NCBI GenBank assembly: GCA_023205875.1
Contig: CP060768.1
Span: 186,001 to 250,000, forward strand
Direction of reading: 5' to 3'
Length of the DNA stretch: 64,000 nt
DNA from: Chloropicon primus
Lineage: Eukaryota > Chlorophyta > Chloropicophyceae > Chloropicales > Chloropicaceae
Positions 29,236 through 41,400 of this stretch are shown here, piece by piece (positions within the stretch are counted from its first letter, which is position 1; each line of letters begins with the position of its first letter). The translations under genes and the position numbers were made by a program. The notes under the pieces were generated by a model. It did not search any database, was not told the DNA's origin, and was given only the letters and a program-made list of their open reading frames with translations.

Positions 29236-32200
29236 CTAGGGAGGTGACGAGGACAGCAAGCCCTTGGGAAAGTCGTCCGCTTGCTGGGAGGCTCTCATCT
29301 GCTTCTGCTGAACCTGCGCGGCGCTGAGGGGGCGGAGGCTGGATCTAGAGATCCTCACGGCGTTGCCCAGAGACCTCAAGTGCTTCTTGTAGTTGGAAAC
29401 CTCTTCCATGAGGGACTTGTTCAGGTTGTTGCTCTCCTCCAGGTTCAAGGACATGCTCAGAATCTTCTCCTCGTAGGTGTTCTGGCTCACCTCGGCCTGC
29501 TCTTGGGCCTGGCGGACCTTGAGCGTCAAGTCCTTGTTCGTGTCCTTCAACTCGTGGTTCTGCTTGTCCAGAACCTCCATCTGCTCCTGCTGCAGCTTCA
29601 CCAGGCCGTAAATCTCCTTGGCCTTCGTGGAGTCGCCATCCTGCTGCGCATCACCCTGCTGTGCATCACCCCCGTCAACCTTGCTCCTCCTCAACGACGA
29701 GGACGAGGACGACGGCAGCTCCCCTTGGTGCGGCTTGGCCGAGTCGCCGAGGGCAAGGTTGAAGTGGGAGAACACGTCCTGCATCTTATCGGCGTGCTCC
29801 TTCTCCAGCTGCGTCGTCCGAAAGTTGTACTCGAAATCCCTGGCCTTGATGCCGCTCGTGAGGTGGTCGATCTGGCTGCCCTTCTCGGCGAGAACGACCT
29901 CGAGCTCCGTGATCCTGTGGGCATCCTTCCTCTCCTTGCTGTACATCTCGACCATGCTGTTCAGGTACATGCCCAAAAGCGACTGGATCTCCTTCTGGGA
30001 TAAGGCGCTCATGAGCTTCTTCATCTTCCTGCCGCTCGCCTCGGCCTCCTCCAGCTGGACCTTGCTCTCGTTGATCTGCTGGACCACGTAATCCACCTCC
30101 GTTACGATGCCGTCGAGCCTGTCCTCCAGCTCGGCAAGGTCCTCCCCGTCCTTCTCCGTAAGAACTTTTCCTGTCTGCAGCATGTTCTGCAAGTCACACC
30201 GCCTCGTGTAAGCGTCGGACCTGAATGTCTGCAGCTCCACCACCTCCTTGGCCGCGATCTCGTTGCCGAGGGAAGCCTCCTCCTGCATCTTGTCGATCTC
30301 CGCGTCAAGTTCCTCGATGGCGTACATGAATTCCCTGATCTTCAGCTTGATGATTTCCTCCTGCTTGGCCTTCTTCTGCTGGTAAGGCGCGAGCTCCTGC
30401 AGGATGCCCTCCCTCTCTGCCATCAGCTCGATCTTCCGCCTCTTCTGCACCTCAAGCTGCTCCTTGATCTCGCTCCTCTGCACCAACCTCTCCACCTGCT
30501 CGTCCAAGGCGACCTTGGTCTTGCTGCACTGCTTGGCGGGCGTTCTCAGGGGGGCCTTCCTGCCGACAGCGACAATAGGCTTTGCGCTCCCCGCGGTGCC
30601 CTTGGTGTTGGAAGCCGCCACCCTCTCCACGTTCGTGGAATTCTGGTTCAGTTCCTTGAGCTTCCTCTGGGCGCTCGCGGCCTCCTCGGCCTTCTTCTTC
30701 AGAAGAGTAGTCTGGCGCTTGTTCTGCTTTTCAAGCTGCTCGATGCGGCGGTCCCTGTCATCCGCCTCCTTCCTCGCAAGCTCCAGCTCCTTGTTCTTTC
30801 GCTCCACTTCTCTCTCGTAATCGTCCTGCGTGTCCCTCAGCTTCTTCCTCAAGGACGATTGCTTCACCCTCATGCTCTCGAGGTCTGACTCGAGGTGCAG
30901 AATTTTCTCCTCGCTCTGCTTCCGGACCCTCTCGAGCCGAGTCGCGTTGTTCTCGGTCAGCTTCCTCTTCAGCTTGCTCAGCTGCTGCATCACGCTCTGA
31001 AGCTTCTCGTCGTATTCGATCTTGAGCTCGTGCTTCTCCTCGACGCTCTGGGCGATGCTCTCGTCCAGATTGCTCACCTCAAGCTTAAGCCGCTCCACTT
31101 CCTCTTCCTTCTCCTTCACTTGCATCTCGAGCTCCTGGGCCAGGGACTCGTACGCATGTGACGCCGCTTGGGCCTCCTCCTGGTTCTTGGTGAGCTGCTC
31201 AATCAGCTCCTCCTTGTGAACGATGTGGCTGGAAAGCTGCTTGAGCTCTTGCTCGAGCTTTCTCTTGGACAGGTTCAGGTCAGACTCCTCGGTGGTCAAC
31301 GCCACTGAGCCGTTACGTTCGTCCTCGCCCGCTTCCAAGAAAATTTCTTCCTCGATCCCCTGGTCGAACAAGACTTCGTCCTCGTTCTCCACGGAGAAAT
31401 CGTCGTCGCCAAGAATGGTCTCCTCCTCCTTGCCCACATCAAGAGCCCTTTTCGCGATGGGGCTCGCCGTCGCCGCAGGCTGCTGACTCTTCGGTACCGA
31501 GGCACTCCTCGGCCGATTCTTGTCACTCGTCCTTGGTGCCCTGCTGCTGCCAACCATGGCACTCAAGGGGCGAGAGCGAGGTGGGCACGCCGCCTTCCTT
31601 GGCGAGGAAAGGAAAGCTTCCTTGAAGAGGCGCGAGGCTTCTTTTGACATGTCCCCCGTGGAAGTGAACCTGTGAACCAACTGCTGGAGGGACGACTCGA
31701 TCGCGATCTTGTCATCAAGCAGGCGCTGCAGGGTCGAGTTCCTTCCCTCCGCATCCTTCAACCTCGTGGAAAGAGTCACGAGCTGCTTGCTGACCTCGCT
31801 CTCCTCCAAGCCACTGATGCCCTCCTGGGCGTCCTCCACAAAAGCTGAGCTTGTTGTGTCCGGGATCTCGTCCTCCTTCGGATCCTTCCTGTAGTTCACG
31901 AACGTGACGTTCTTGATGTTCCGAGCCCTGGAGGCGTACTTCAGAGTGTTGAGGGTCTCCTCCATGTTCGTGTCACTCGTGCTCACGCAGGCTATCATGA
32001 TGGTCCGGCTGTTCCCCCCGATGGAGTCCTGGAGCATTCGGGTGAGCTTTGACTCCCTGTAAGGCACGTGCTTGTGGCTCTGCTTGCTGCTGAGGGCGCT
32101 GATCACGTTGCCAAGAGCGAGCAGGCCTTTGTTGATCGTCACGGACTCCTTGAACCGCTTCCCGGTGGCTCCAGTCTTTTTCTGTCGCTCAGATCCCGCC

Positions 32201-33315
32201 AAGTCAACCAGGTGGAACTTTGCAGAGATCTTTCTCACTTCGCCGCCGTCGGCCTCCGTGTCTTGGTCCAATATAATCGTAAAGATGGCGTGGGATCTGC
32301 TCGAGCAAGCGTTCATCCTCGTATCACCCGTCGTTCTGCTCGCAGAGCCCATCTCCAACAGACGCATGAGGTCCTCCCTCGTCTGGACTTCCTCCTCCTT
32401 GGCCCCCGCCACGACGATCTGTCCGTTCCCATTCTCTCGTATCGCGATGCCCCCGGACGGTGCAGACCCGTAAGGATGGTGGCTCTTTGACGCCCCCTGA
32501 AGCACCGACGACGACGTGGTCGAGGGGTCCAACAGATCCTTCACCTCCTCGTTGTGAATCTCAAGGAACTGGCACCGAAGCTTGAAGCTGGTCGTAGCCC
32601 CGATAGACACAGCTCCCGACTCAGTGCCATGCTCCTCCCGCTCCTGCCTCTGCTTGGCCTCGCACCTTTCAAAGATCTCGTTGATCACCCTCGGGATCAG
32701 CCCCACGTCCTCTTCTGCGACGAGGTGACTGCCAGACCCCATCGTGAAGGTCTTGCCAGAGCTAGTTTGCCCATAAGCAAACACGCAAGCGTTGTAACCT
32801 TCGAACACGGCATCGATGAGCGAGCCCGTGCATGCCTAGCACCACGCCAGAAACGATCCGACCCCAGAAGAAAGTGAGAACGTCAGGACACAGCAACGCG
32901 TAGGAGAGGACGAAACCGGCTCGAATTCAGGCTAGGCCCACGGGGACCAACTTCCTTGCCTCAAAGAATCCTACTGAGATGGCAACTACTTTTGCGAGTT
33001 CGGGCTTACCTTGAAGAGATCCTCCTGCCGGCTCCGTTGGTCAAACACGCTGTCGAAAGCAAAAGTCCTGTCCCTTCCGAAGGTAACCACAGCTTTGTCC
33101 GCCTCCGGGTGGACGCACTCCCGAGCCTTTTGTATCTTTTCCTGAGGCAAGAGAGGCCTTGTCCTCAGAGCAACCAAAACACGGTGGACTGACCCCAGCC
33201 CTGAGCAAGTGGAAGACGGGCCAGAAGGTGACTGCAAACCAAGTTGTGGGTTGGCGTTTGCATCACCGCACCGGCTCTCCCTTTCCCTCATGGGACTCCT
33301 CATGGTTACTACCAT
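29236..33315 (-). CDS. kinesin-4 family motor (KIF4/KIF21/FRA1 type)
   Basis: Two exons: up to 33315-33010 and 32835-29236; about 1301 residues if the upstream ATG at 33315 is used. Kinesin-4 motors cap or slow microtubule plus ends and act in spindle midzones, cell-wall traffic or cilia. Exon 1 encodes the first strand, VHRVLVALRTRPLLPQEK, and FTFDHVFD-like FAFDSVFDQ. The splice restores DLFK-ACTGSLIDAVFEGYNAC. The P-loop is GQTSSGKT; switch regions are NACSSRSHAIF and LVDLAGSE. The block RFKESVTINKGLLALGNVIS and LTRMLQDSIGGNSRTIMIAC are the kinesin-4 hallmarks. After about residue 470 the tail is long coiled coil. The true start is uncertain: in-frame ATGs at 33315, 33303 and 33291 precede the motor by 35-45 residues, and an extra upstream exon is possible. 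Confidence 0.85.
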
Positions 33316-33754
33316 GCCTCTTGTCTGCACACAAAGGCTTCAGTCAACACCCTGAGTCACCTCAGCTCTGCTGCTCCCTTTTCAGAGGAAAACCAACAAA
33401 AACAGGAGAGTGAGAGTGAGAGAAAGAGTGAAGCGTCTTGGAACTTGCTGCCGCGTTCCTGAGGTGCAACCAGGACATGTGAACCAAGAACAACCGCCAA
33501 GATGGCGCCTTGGGATGGAGTTGGACCGAGACTGCCTTCCTCGTCCTTCCTTTCTGTCAAAACCATCGACGCGCCAAAACAGAAAAATCTTTGGGATTTC
33601 GATTCGACAGAAACAAACTTCAAATTTGAACAAATGGGGGATGCCGTTTCTCTTCTTTTGGGGAGCCGGGGAGGAAGGTTCCCCTCCCGATTAATGTTAT
33701 TACGATTGTTGCGTGTCTTTAGCATGAAAATGTTTTCCGGATCCTTTGCGTTTG
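33316..33754. other. spacer between S1P lyase stop and kinesin-4 start
   Basis: About 440 bases between two genes on the minus strand, one downstream of the other. It should contain the kinesin promoter, and it may hide an extra kinesin 5' exon. No frame or repeat is distinctive. Confidence 0.5.
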
Positions 33755-35740
33755 TTAGCAATCCAAGGTCGCTTCTTGATAGGCCACGAGAACGTCGCCG
33801 ACGATGTTCCTATCTGGAAGCCTCTCAGCCATACCATACATTGGTGCCATGCCTTCCTCGCCGCCTTCTGCGCCCGCTTTCACTTCGTTCGTGCATTGTT
33901 TCAGATCATTGACGAGGCGGTCGATCACTTCCACTGAGTGGGCAGGGGTGATGCACATGTGAAGCCCAGCCGGCTTCTGCAGGGCGCTCAAGTGCCACCC
34001 TCTCTTCGTCATGGCATCTGCATCAAGAAGGAGTGAAAGAAGGAGTCAGGCAAAGTGCAAAAGAGAGAAGGTGCGGGCGCGGGGAGAGCGCGAGAGAAAG
34101 AAAGAAGGAGAGCGACGTACCGTTCACTTTGTAGATGTCCACTTGGGTGCGGTCCACAGCCCCCCAGGCAACCACGCTGGAATCCGGTTGCCCCAGAAGT
34201 TGAAGGTGCGCGCACTCGGAATCGATGCGGTGAGCTAGGTGCTCGGCAAGGCCCAGCAAATGTTTGGCCTGGCTGATGAACCCTTCCCTCCCAATCGCAA
34301 GCAGGGAGGCCCAGGCGGCGGCAATCACTGCACCTGACCTCGACCCCGCCATGGTCGGAGATATGTACAGGCCCCCGCTCCAATCCGTGATGCTGGTGAA
34401 CTGATGCTTCCTGATTTCTTTGCACCTGTACAGCACAACGGAGGTCCCCTTGTGCGCCAGCCCGTACTTGTGCGTGTCTATTGACATGCTCGTCAAGCCG
34501 GGCATCCCAAAGTCGAATTTTGGTCTGGCGAACCCTGCCTCCTCGGCGAATGGCAGGACGAAACCACCAAGACAAGCATCGACGTGGCACGCGATTCCGT
34601 AGGCAGCAGCAAGCTTGCCGATGCCCTCGATGTCGTCGCACACGCCGTGAGGATAGCTCGGGGCCGAGACGACCACGATTGCAGTGTTTGAGGTGATTCT
34701 CCTCCTGACCGCGGATGCCGTGAGTCTGTACCCGGTCTTCTCGCCCACGGGGATCACAACCATCTTCAGGCCGTAGTAGCTCGCCGCTTTGATGTAAGCC
34801 GCGTGCGCGGAGTCTGCCATGATTATCTCTGGTTTCACGGTGCCCTTCCTCCAGGGTAGGGCCTTCATCACGTTTCTCACGATCCCCAAACCGTTCCTGG
34901 CGAGCCACCAGTCCCTGGACGCCTTCATGGCACAAAGAATAGACTCGCTCCCACCGCTGGTGACGGACCCGCACACGGCCTCTGATCCCCCGCGAACCAT
35001 GCTGGCAGTCATCGAGACGAGCTCCGCGTCCATCCTCGCGACTGACGGGTAGCTGTCCGCGTGGATGGGGTTTGTGCCCACAAACTTTCCGTACACTTTC
35101 GTCTGAAAGTTAGCGTGGTCGGCGCTGCTGAAGTACAGGGCGCCCGAGAGCATGCTCTTCCCGTCCTCGTACGTCTCGTCCTTGGAGTTGATGTCATCAA
35201 TCGCCTGAAGGACCTGCTTCTGGCTCATCTGCTTCTGAGGGATCGCGTTGAACTTTGGGACTTTGGAGTGCTCGTAACGCTCCTCCATCACCTGCTTCTT
35301 GATCTTCCTCGAAAGCTTGTCCTTCTCCCCTGTGACATGGCAACACAAAGGAACGAGGAGAGAGAGAGAGAGAGAGAGAGAGAAAGAAAGAGAGAGAGAG
35401 AGTCAGAGCCTCGTTGAGAGATGGAGCGCGAAGACGGAGCGATCCACTCACTTGCTACGATGCCAGAAATGCCTGGCAAGCTTTTCAAAACTTCAATGGC
35501 GGACTGAAGCACGCCTTCCTCCTTCATCGCGTCCCAGGTGTTCGAAAGGAACCGACCGAGCCAGCACACCGCTATCGTTGCACCGACCGTCTTCAACACC
35601 ACCGTCGAGGGCAGCTCATCCGCCAGGCACTTATCGATGAGGGAGAGCCCTTCCACAAGCTTCGCCTGGCCTTCATCAAGGACTCTCGTCACGGCTTCCG
35701 GCAGCTCCACCGCAGACACTCGAGAGAGGACGCCACCCAT
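33755..35740 (-). CDS. SGPL1: sphingosine-1-phosphate lyase
   Basis: Three exons, 35740-35452, 35329-34121 and 34017-33755, give 586 residues (human SGPL1: 568). The enzyme is an ER-membrane PLP lyase that cleaves phosphorylated sphingoid bases to hexadecenal and phosphoethanolamine, the exit step of sphingolipid breakdown. An N-terminal hydrophobic segment (VVLKTVGATIAVCWLGRFL) is the membrane anchor. The catalytic part shows VTSGGSESILCAMKASRD, HVDACLGGFVLPFAEEAGF and the PLP-lysine motif SIDTHKYGLAHKG near residue 380. The last junction restores VNDAMTKRGWHLSALQKPAG, the standard family reading. Both introns are GT-AG, phase 1; the first has a long GA/CT tract. It is divergent from CCDC61. 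Confidence 0.94.
35364..35403. repeat. GA microsatellite in S1P lyase intron 1
   Basis: A GA run with one AAAG interruption fills much of the 122-nt intron; on the coding strand it supplies the CT-rich tract before the CACAG acceptor. Confidence 0.9.
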
Positions 35741-36211
35741 CGCGTGGATCCAAGCTTCACCCCTCCCACTTCACACGTCCTCCTCCCTCGATGAAGATGT
35801 GAAGATGTGAAGATGTGAAGATGATCCTGTATGCTGATGAAGGAAGAGTTCTTCTCGAGTAAAGCGTCGCTCGCTTCAAGGGATGACTCGTTGGAACCGG
35901 AAAGGAACACACGATCTGTCGGTCAAGCCCCTCCCTCGCTTCAACGCCTCGCCTCCTCCTTGTAGCGACCCAAACGTTGCGATCAAAAGGTCCCCTCAGG
36001 CTCGAGACAAAAAATTCTGATCACGAAAAAAAAAATCAATCGAATTTTTCTCATTAGTTAGGAAGAAAGAAAAGGAGGCGAGAGACGGTGTGTCCAGTGG
36101 CGAGGGATTGAGGTAAAGAGGGCGCAGGGACCTGGACAAGGTCGTTCATTGGTCCACACACTTCCTTGCTTGGCATCCTGAACGATCCTGTGGCACAAAG
36201 ATCGCACCTTT

Positions 36212-36257
<46 letters not shown>

Positions 36258-36693
36258 CTGTCTGTCTTGGTTTTCCTAAGGGAAAGGAGGGAACTTGGTT
36301 CCAGGGTGAGACGGTGTCCAGTGGCGAGGGATTGAGGTAAAGAGGGCGCAGGGACCTGGACAAGGTCGTTCATTGATTCCTTGGAAGTTTTTGTCGCCAT
36401 CCAGAACGACTCTGTGGCGCAAAGGTCGCATCTTGGTGTCATAAGATTCAAACTGGTTTCTCCTGACTGCCTGGAGAGGCTAGAGAGGTGACTGAGGTAA
36501 AGAGGGCGCAGGGACAGGGACAGGGTCACTCATTGGTCCACACACTTCCTTGCTTGGAACCCCAAACGACTCTGTGGCGCAAAGGTCGCATCTTGGTGCC
36601 ATAAGATTCAAACTGGTTTCTCCTGACTGAGGTGCAGAGGAGAGGGTCACTGGTTGGTTCCTTGGGCTGACAGGGTTGGGCACGGCGACGAAG
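35741..36693. other. divergent promoter region, S1P lyase / CCDC61, largely minisatellite
   Basis: About 950 bases. The half next to CCDC61 consists of degenerate tandem units (see 36081-36660). The half next to S1P lyase has a GTGAAGAT run near 35791-35824 and an A-rich patch near 36024-36032. No coding frame is supported. Confidence 0.6.
36081..36660. repeat. degenerate minisatellite, 3-4 units of about 135-225 bp
   Basis: The core TTGAGGTAAAGAGGGCGCAG occurs near 36108 and 36332, and with a first-base change near 36492; a fourth, weaker start (CTGAGGTGCAGAGG) is near 36626. Units also share GAGACGGTGT-GTCCAGTGGCG and CGCAAAGGTCGCATCTTGGT. A CT tract of about 48 bases at 36205-36252 interrupts the first unit. 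It ends about 30 bases before the CCDC61 start codon, so the last unit lies in its 5' UTR or promoter. Confidence 0.85.
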
Positions 36694-38358
36694 ATGGATC
36701 GCCAAGTTGTCGGAGGGTCTTCTGAGGACCCCTGTGGGGGGATGATCTGCACGGAGAGCGTCGAGAGGGAGTTTGGAGAGAACTTTTATCAAGTGACCGT
36801 GAGTGCTCACAAGGGGGACACAGTGTCCGTGGAAGCGGAGCTCCTGGACTCGGGGGAGCGCTGGAGGGGGGACTTCTCCTCCAAGTACATCGAGGACATC
36901 ACAACCAAGACTGGAAACTTCAAGAAGTACTCGGTGTTTGTCAAGATGCTCTTCAGCAGCTTGAACGAGAACTCCTCGAGCGTGTTCCTGGACTTGCTGA
37001 CGTATGAGGACTTGGAGTCCCTCAAGTCGCGTGCTGGGGCCACGAGCAGAACGGACAGAGCGTCGACGGGGAACAGGCGGTACATCATACTCACGTACGC
37101 GGCCGAGTTCGACCGGGTGCACTACCCTCTTCCCCTTCTGTACGAGGACCCGGACCCAGACCTCATGAGGGAAACCATTCTCAAGCTGAGGCAAGAGATC
37201 CAGGGCTTGAGGGCGCGTTCGCTCTCCTCGTCATCGACCTTTAGCCTCAAGGCGGAGAACAGACACCTGAGGGAGGAGAACGGGAACCTCAAGGCTCAGA
37301 TGCAACGAGCGATCCGCAGCGAGAAGAGCGACAGTTACGACGAGTTGTCGACCCAGCTCAAGCTGGTTAAGAGGGAGAGAAACATTCTGCAAACCAGGCT
37401 CGAAGCCTTGGAGGACGACCTGGAGAGGATCCGATCCTCGCACCGCAAAGTATTGAAGAAGAAGGACAAGGAGCACGCCGTGTTGGCGGACGAGAATGCA
37501 AAGTGCAGGGCATCCAACAGGGACCTGAGGTCGAGGAACAGGGCCCTGGAGTCAGAGCTGGACGTCCTGCGCAGCAAGAGGCACAGGGTGAGGAGCGCAA
37601 GCCCGAGAGCTGCGCCGACACACCCCTCCTCCGCTGCCCCCAAGCCAAGGCCAAGCTACGCGAATCCAACGAGAAGCAGCAGCAGGAGTGCCAGGACCAG
37701 CAGGGAGCCCAGCCCTTACTCGAGGACCAGCAGGGAAGCCAGCCCTTACTCGAGGACCACCTCGTCACAATCGAACCGCCCCCCATCCGGGGCGTCCTCG
37801 AGGAATTCGTCTGTCGAGAGGGGCAGGAGCAAAACACCAAGAAAGAGATTTGATCCCACTGCGTACGTGTTGGAGCAGAGAGCCAAGCTTGAGGCCAGGA
37901 GAAACAGGTCCCGGATGTCAACTCCAACCAACTCTCGACCTTCCTCTCGCAACAACTCAAGGCCCACGTCGCGGGCGTCCTCGGGCAGGTCAACGCCAAC
38001 ACACCAGTCGGGGTCCAAGGCAAAGCCTTCCCCTCAAGCCCGGCCAGCGAACAGGAGGAGCGCCAGGCAGCGCTTGCCTCTGAGCAATGAGAGCTCCTAC
38101 GTGAGCTCAAGAAGAACGGCGAGAGAGAGCTCACCAGGACGAGTTCTCCACGATGTGCAAACAAAGCTCGATGAATACGTGAATAAGCAGAGAGGGAAGG
38201 AGGAGATGAGGAACAGTAAAGGGAGCGCCCCGCCATCTCCTGGCAAGAAAATAATGAATGATGCCTCCCAGGAGATCGAGGACATCGACACAAGGTTGCA
38301 GGCTCTGCAGCACTTCCTGTCCAATGTCAGAGTGGATGGCAGGCCTCCTAGTACGTAA
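36694..38358 (+). CDS. CCDC61: CCDC61/VFL3 basal-body protein
   Basis: Single exon, 554 residues from the ATG at 36694. CCDC61, the homologue of Chlamydomonas VFL3, is a basal-body and centriole protein that anchors rootlet and striated fibres and sets basal-body orientation. The N-terminal XRCC4-like head spans about residues 20-150, with WRGDFSSKYIEDITTKTGNF, SSVFLDLLTYEDLESLKSR and AAEFDRVHYPLPLLYE, close to the human sequence. A coiled coil follows at about 155-300. The remainder is basic and rich in Ser, Arg and Pro (SRTSREPSPYSRTSREASPY), including near-perfect 24-base repeats near 37690-37760. Presence of this gene implies the organism builds, or its lineage recently built, flagella. 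It converges on the TPR gene with 105 bases between stops. Confidence 0.88.
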   Translation: MDRQVVGGSSEDPCGGMICTESVEREFGENFYQVTVSAHKGDTVSVEAELLDSGERWRGDFSSKYIEDITTKTGNFKKYSVFVKMLFSSLNENSSSVFLDLLTYEDLESLKSRAGATSRTDRASTGNRRYIILTYAAEFDRVHYPLPLLYEDPDPDLMRETILKLRQEIQGLRARSLSSSSTFSLKAENRHLREENGNLKAQMQRAIRSEKSDSYDELSTQLKLVKRERNILQTRLEALEDDLERIRSSHRKVLKKKDKEHAVLADENAKCRASNRDLRSRNRALESELDVLRSKRHRVRSASPRAAPTHPSSAAPKPRPSYANPTRSSSRSARTSREPSPYSRTSREASPYSRTTSSQSNRPPSGASSRNSSVERGRSKTPRKRFDPTAYVLEQRAKLEARRNRSRMSTPTNSRPSSRNNSRPTSRASSGRSTPTHQSGSKAKPSPQARPANRRSARQRLPLSNESSYVSSRRTARESSPGRVLHDVQTKLDEYVNKQRGKEEMRNSKGSAPPSPGKKIMNDASQEIEDIDTRLQALQHFLSNVRVDGRPPST

Positions 38359-38463
38359 TCAACGAAACGGTTTTTCCGGATTATTTCCTTCCAATCTTCG
38401 TAAAATTGTCATTATCGTTATCTTTTAATCCCAAAGCCCATGATGATGATGAACAAAAATCAG

Positions 38464-41400
38464 TTATTCCTTCTTTTTGACAACCTTCTTTTTGACAATC
38501 TTCTTCCTGGCCGTCTTTCCCGCCTTTGTGGCTGCCGTGGCCGACTTCTTTGCCTGCTTCAATGCTTCCTTGGACACCACGGCAGTTTTCTTCTTTCCTC
38601 CTTTCCACGAGATTGGTTTTGGCTTGGAGGTAGAGGCGGCCTTGGGCTCCTCATCGGCATCGTCGTCTCCTTCTGCCTCAGCTTCAGTTTCTGCTTCGGT
38701 GTGCTCTTCACCTTCGACTGCTTCTTCGCCTTCATCCGCTTGGTCCATCTCTGTAGCCTCTGCAGCATCACCCTCTTCCTCTGGTTTCTCCTCCTCTGCA
38801 CCCTCGTCTTCGGCTTGAGGGTCCTCTTCCGCCTCGAGCTTTTTTGGAGTGAACGGTGCCGCAAGGGGATTCAGACTAGCATCCTCCATGGCAGAGTCTG
38901 CTTCATGCTCTTCCTTGACCTCCTGTGGTCCTGGATCTTCCTCCTTGGCCTCTTCTTTTACTTCCTCCTCCTCCTCCTCCTTGGCCTCGACTTCGACCCC
39001 GGCATCAGCAGGCGCTTCGGCAGCTTCCGCCTCGACGGCATCGGCCTTGTCGGTATCGACCGCAGCAGAATCGGCGGCAGCAGGCGGAGGCACCTGCGCA
39101 GCAGCCTCTTCAGGGACTTCAGGCTCTGCCTGAACAGTCTCTACTTCTGGCTTCTTGACCTTCTTGGCGGCCGCTTCTGGCTTCAGCGGAGATTCCCTAT
39201 CTCTCTTCTTCGCCGCCTTTTTGGCTTTAGGACTCTTCGCCGGTTTCGCGCCACCATCTCCCTCCGATGATGCGGCTGCATTTGAGGCTGTTCCCTTGTG
39301 TTCCGTGGCATCCTGCTTGGCTTGGAGCTTCTTTTCCAGCGACTTAACCTTTTGCTGCAGAGTAACCCTGCTCTGCTTCGAATTCTTCAATTTTTCCAGC
39401 ACCTTCAGTTGCAACTCCTCCTTGGCGGTCTTTGCTTGCTGAACCTCGCTCTTCAACGCCTTTTCCCTTTCTTTGAAAGATTCCAGCTGCTCCCCAAATG
39501 ATGCCTGAGCGCTTTCAAGCTCCTCCATCTTTTTCTTGGTGGCGTCCCTTTCCTGAACCCACTGGGGAACTGACAACCTCGTCGGATTAAAGATGTTGAA
39601 GATCTGCTTCTTTGCTATGGCCTCCTGGTTCTTTGCTTTTTCTAGAGAGACCTTGATATCAGCGAGCTCCTTCTTGCTTTCTTCCTTTGCCGACTTCACT
39701 GCCTCCTTGATCTTGTCCTCGACACTTCCTTGGGCCTTTTCTGCTTCAGAGAGTGCTTTGACGACCCGCTGATATTCCCCGAGATCGACCTGCCCGTACT
39801 TGTCAAGCAGATTCTGAGTTCTCGTCTCCCATCTGGAGCTCTGGTCCTTGATGCTCTTGACCTCATCGTCCTTGGAGTCAAGAAGAGCTTGCAGCTGATT
39901 AACCTTCTCCTTCAAGGGCAGCATCGCAACATCAAGATCTGAAATCCGCTTATTCAGGTCCTTGACTTGAGCTTGAAGCTTCATGTTCTCATCGCGCAGC
40001 CCAGAGTTGCTCTCTCTCAGCAAGTTCAGGGACTCGACATCTCTCAGAACCTTCTCGTGGTCCTTATCATTCATGCTCTCCTTCCTTGATGCCTCGAGCC
40101 TTTGTTCAGCAGCGTCGGCCTTTTGCAGAGCATATTCCACTTGCGTCCTCAAGCGCACATTCTCCTGTTGCACCAGGGAAAGCTGACAATCCGTTGTTTC
40201 TTTCTCTTTCCTCAGGTATTGAACCACCTCCTGGATTTCAGCGTTGCCCTTCTCCCCAGTAAACTGCACCACGCCCTCCGCGCTAGTCTTTAGTGTAGCG
40301 CTCTCAAGCTGCTCATGCAAAATGTGGTTCTGCCTCTTCAGCTCTTCCACGTTGGCGTGCAAAGAGGCCTTCTCAGATTGCAGCTTGGCATTGCCCAAAT
40401 GGGTATCGTCCCTCGCAGATTTCAATTCCTTGACTTCATTCTTGGCCTTCTCAAGATCTTCTTCTATGGACCCCAGCCGCTTCACGTCAGCCGCATGAGC
40501 AATGAGCTCATTGTCGTACATGGTTTTGGCCGTGCGCCACTGCTGGTGATAGTCCTTAATGTCGTTCTCCAGCGTTGACACTTTTTCACCATTGAGTTCG
40601 ATTTGCTTCTTCAAGGTCGCGCTCTCCTCCTTGAGCTTGGAATTCTCGCTGATGAGGGCCTCTTCCTGCGCCAGCCTTTTCTTCTCCTCCTCGGCGTCTA
40701 CTCCTCTCTTCTGCGACACTTCCTCTTCCGCTTCTGCAAGCTTGGTCTTCATGCCATCCAACTCCTTCTGGGCAGCCTCAGCTGCAACTGCAGATTCCTG
40801 CTTGTAGCCATGATGAGCTTCTTTCATGGCCTTCAATGCCTCGTCACTGGCTGTGCACATGGCCTTGTACTGAGCGAGGTGGCCAGCTGCTGCGGCGGCT
40901 GCCTCTTGAGCTTCGTTGGCATCATTTTGTGCAACCTTCAACTGGGCCTTCAGCTTTGCAATGACATCTGATTCACTGCCAGTCGTAGCCGTAGCGTTCT
41001 GGCTTGCCTCTTGAGCCATCGTAGTGCTGCGCATGACTGCGAGGGCAGCTTTTTCCTCCGCCTTCTTCAGGCTTGCTTGCAAGCTCTCAACGTTAGACGT
41101 CGCAGATGCCAATTCCCTCTGCAGCTCATCCTTGTCTTTAGTGGCGCCCTTAAGCTCTACCTCAAGAGTCGCAATCCTTGCTGCCGTGTCTGCTGCCAGA
41201 TTCGTGGAGGCGCTCAAGGCGTCTCTACTCCTGCTGCTCTCCTCCAACAACTGCTTCTGCGCTCCCGCCCAGCTCTCTCGCATCCTTTGGTTCTCGGCAA
41301 GAATTCTCTCTCTTTCCTTGATCCAATTCTTCTCCTGCTCGCCATATCTCTGTATCAGAGACTCCAGCGACGCTTGCTGGCGGTGCTTCTCAGCCACAGC

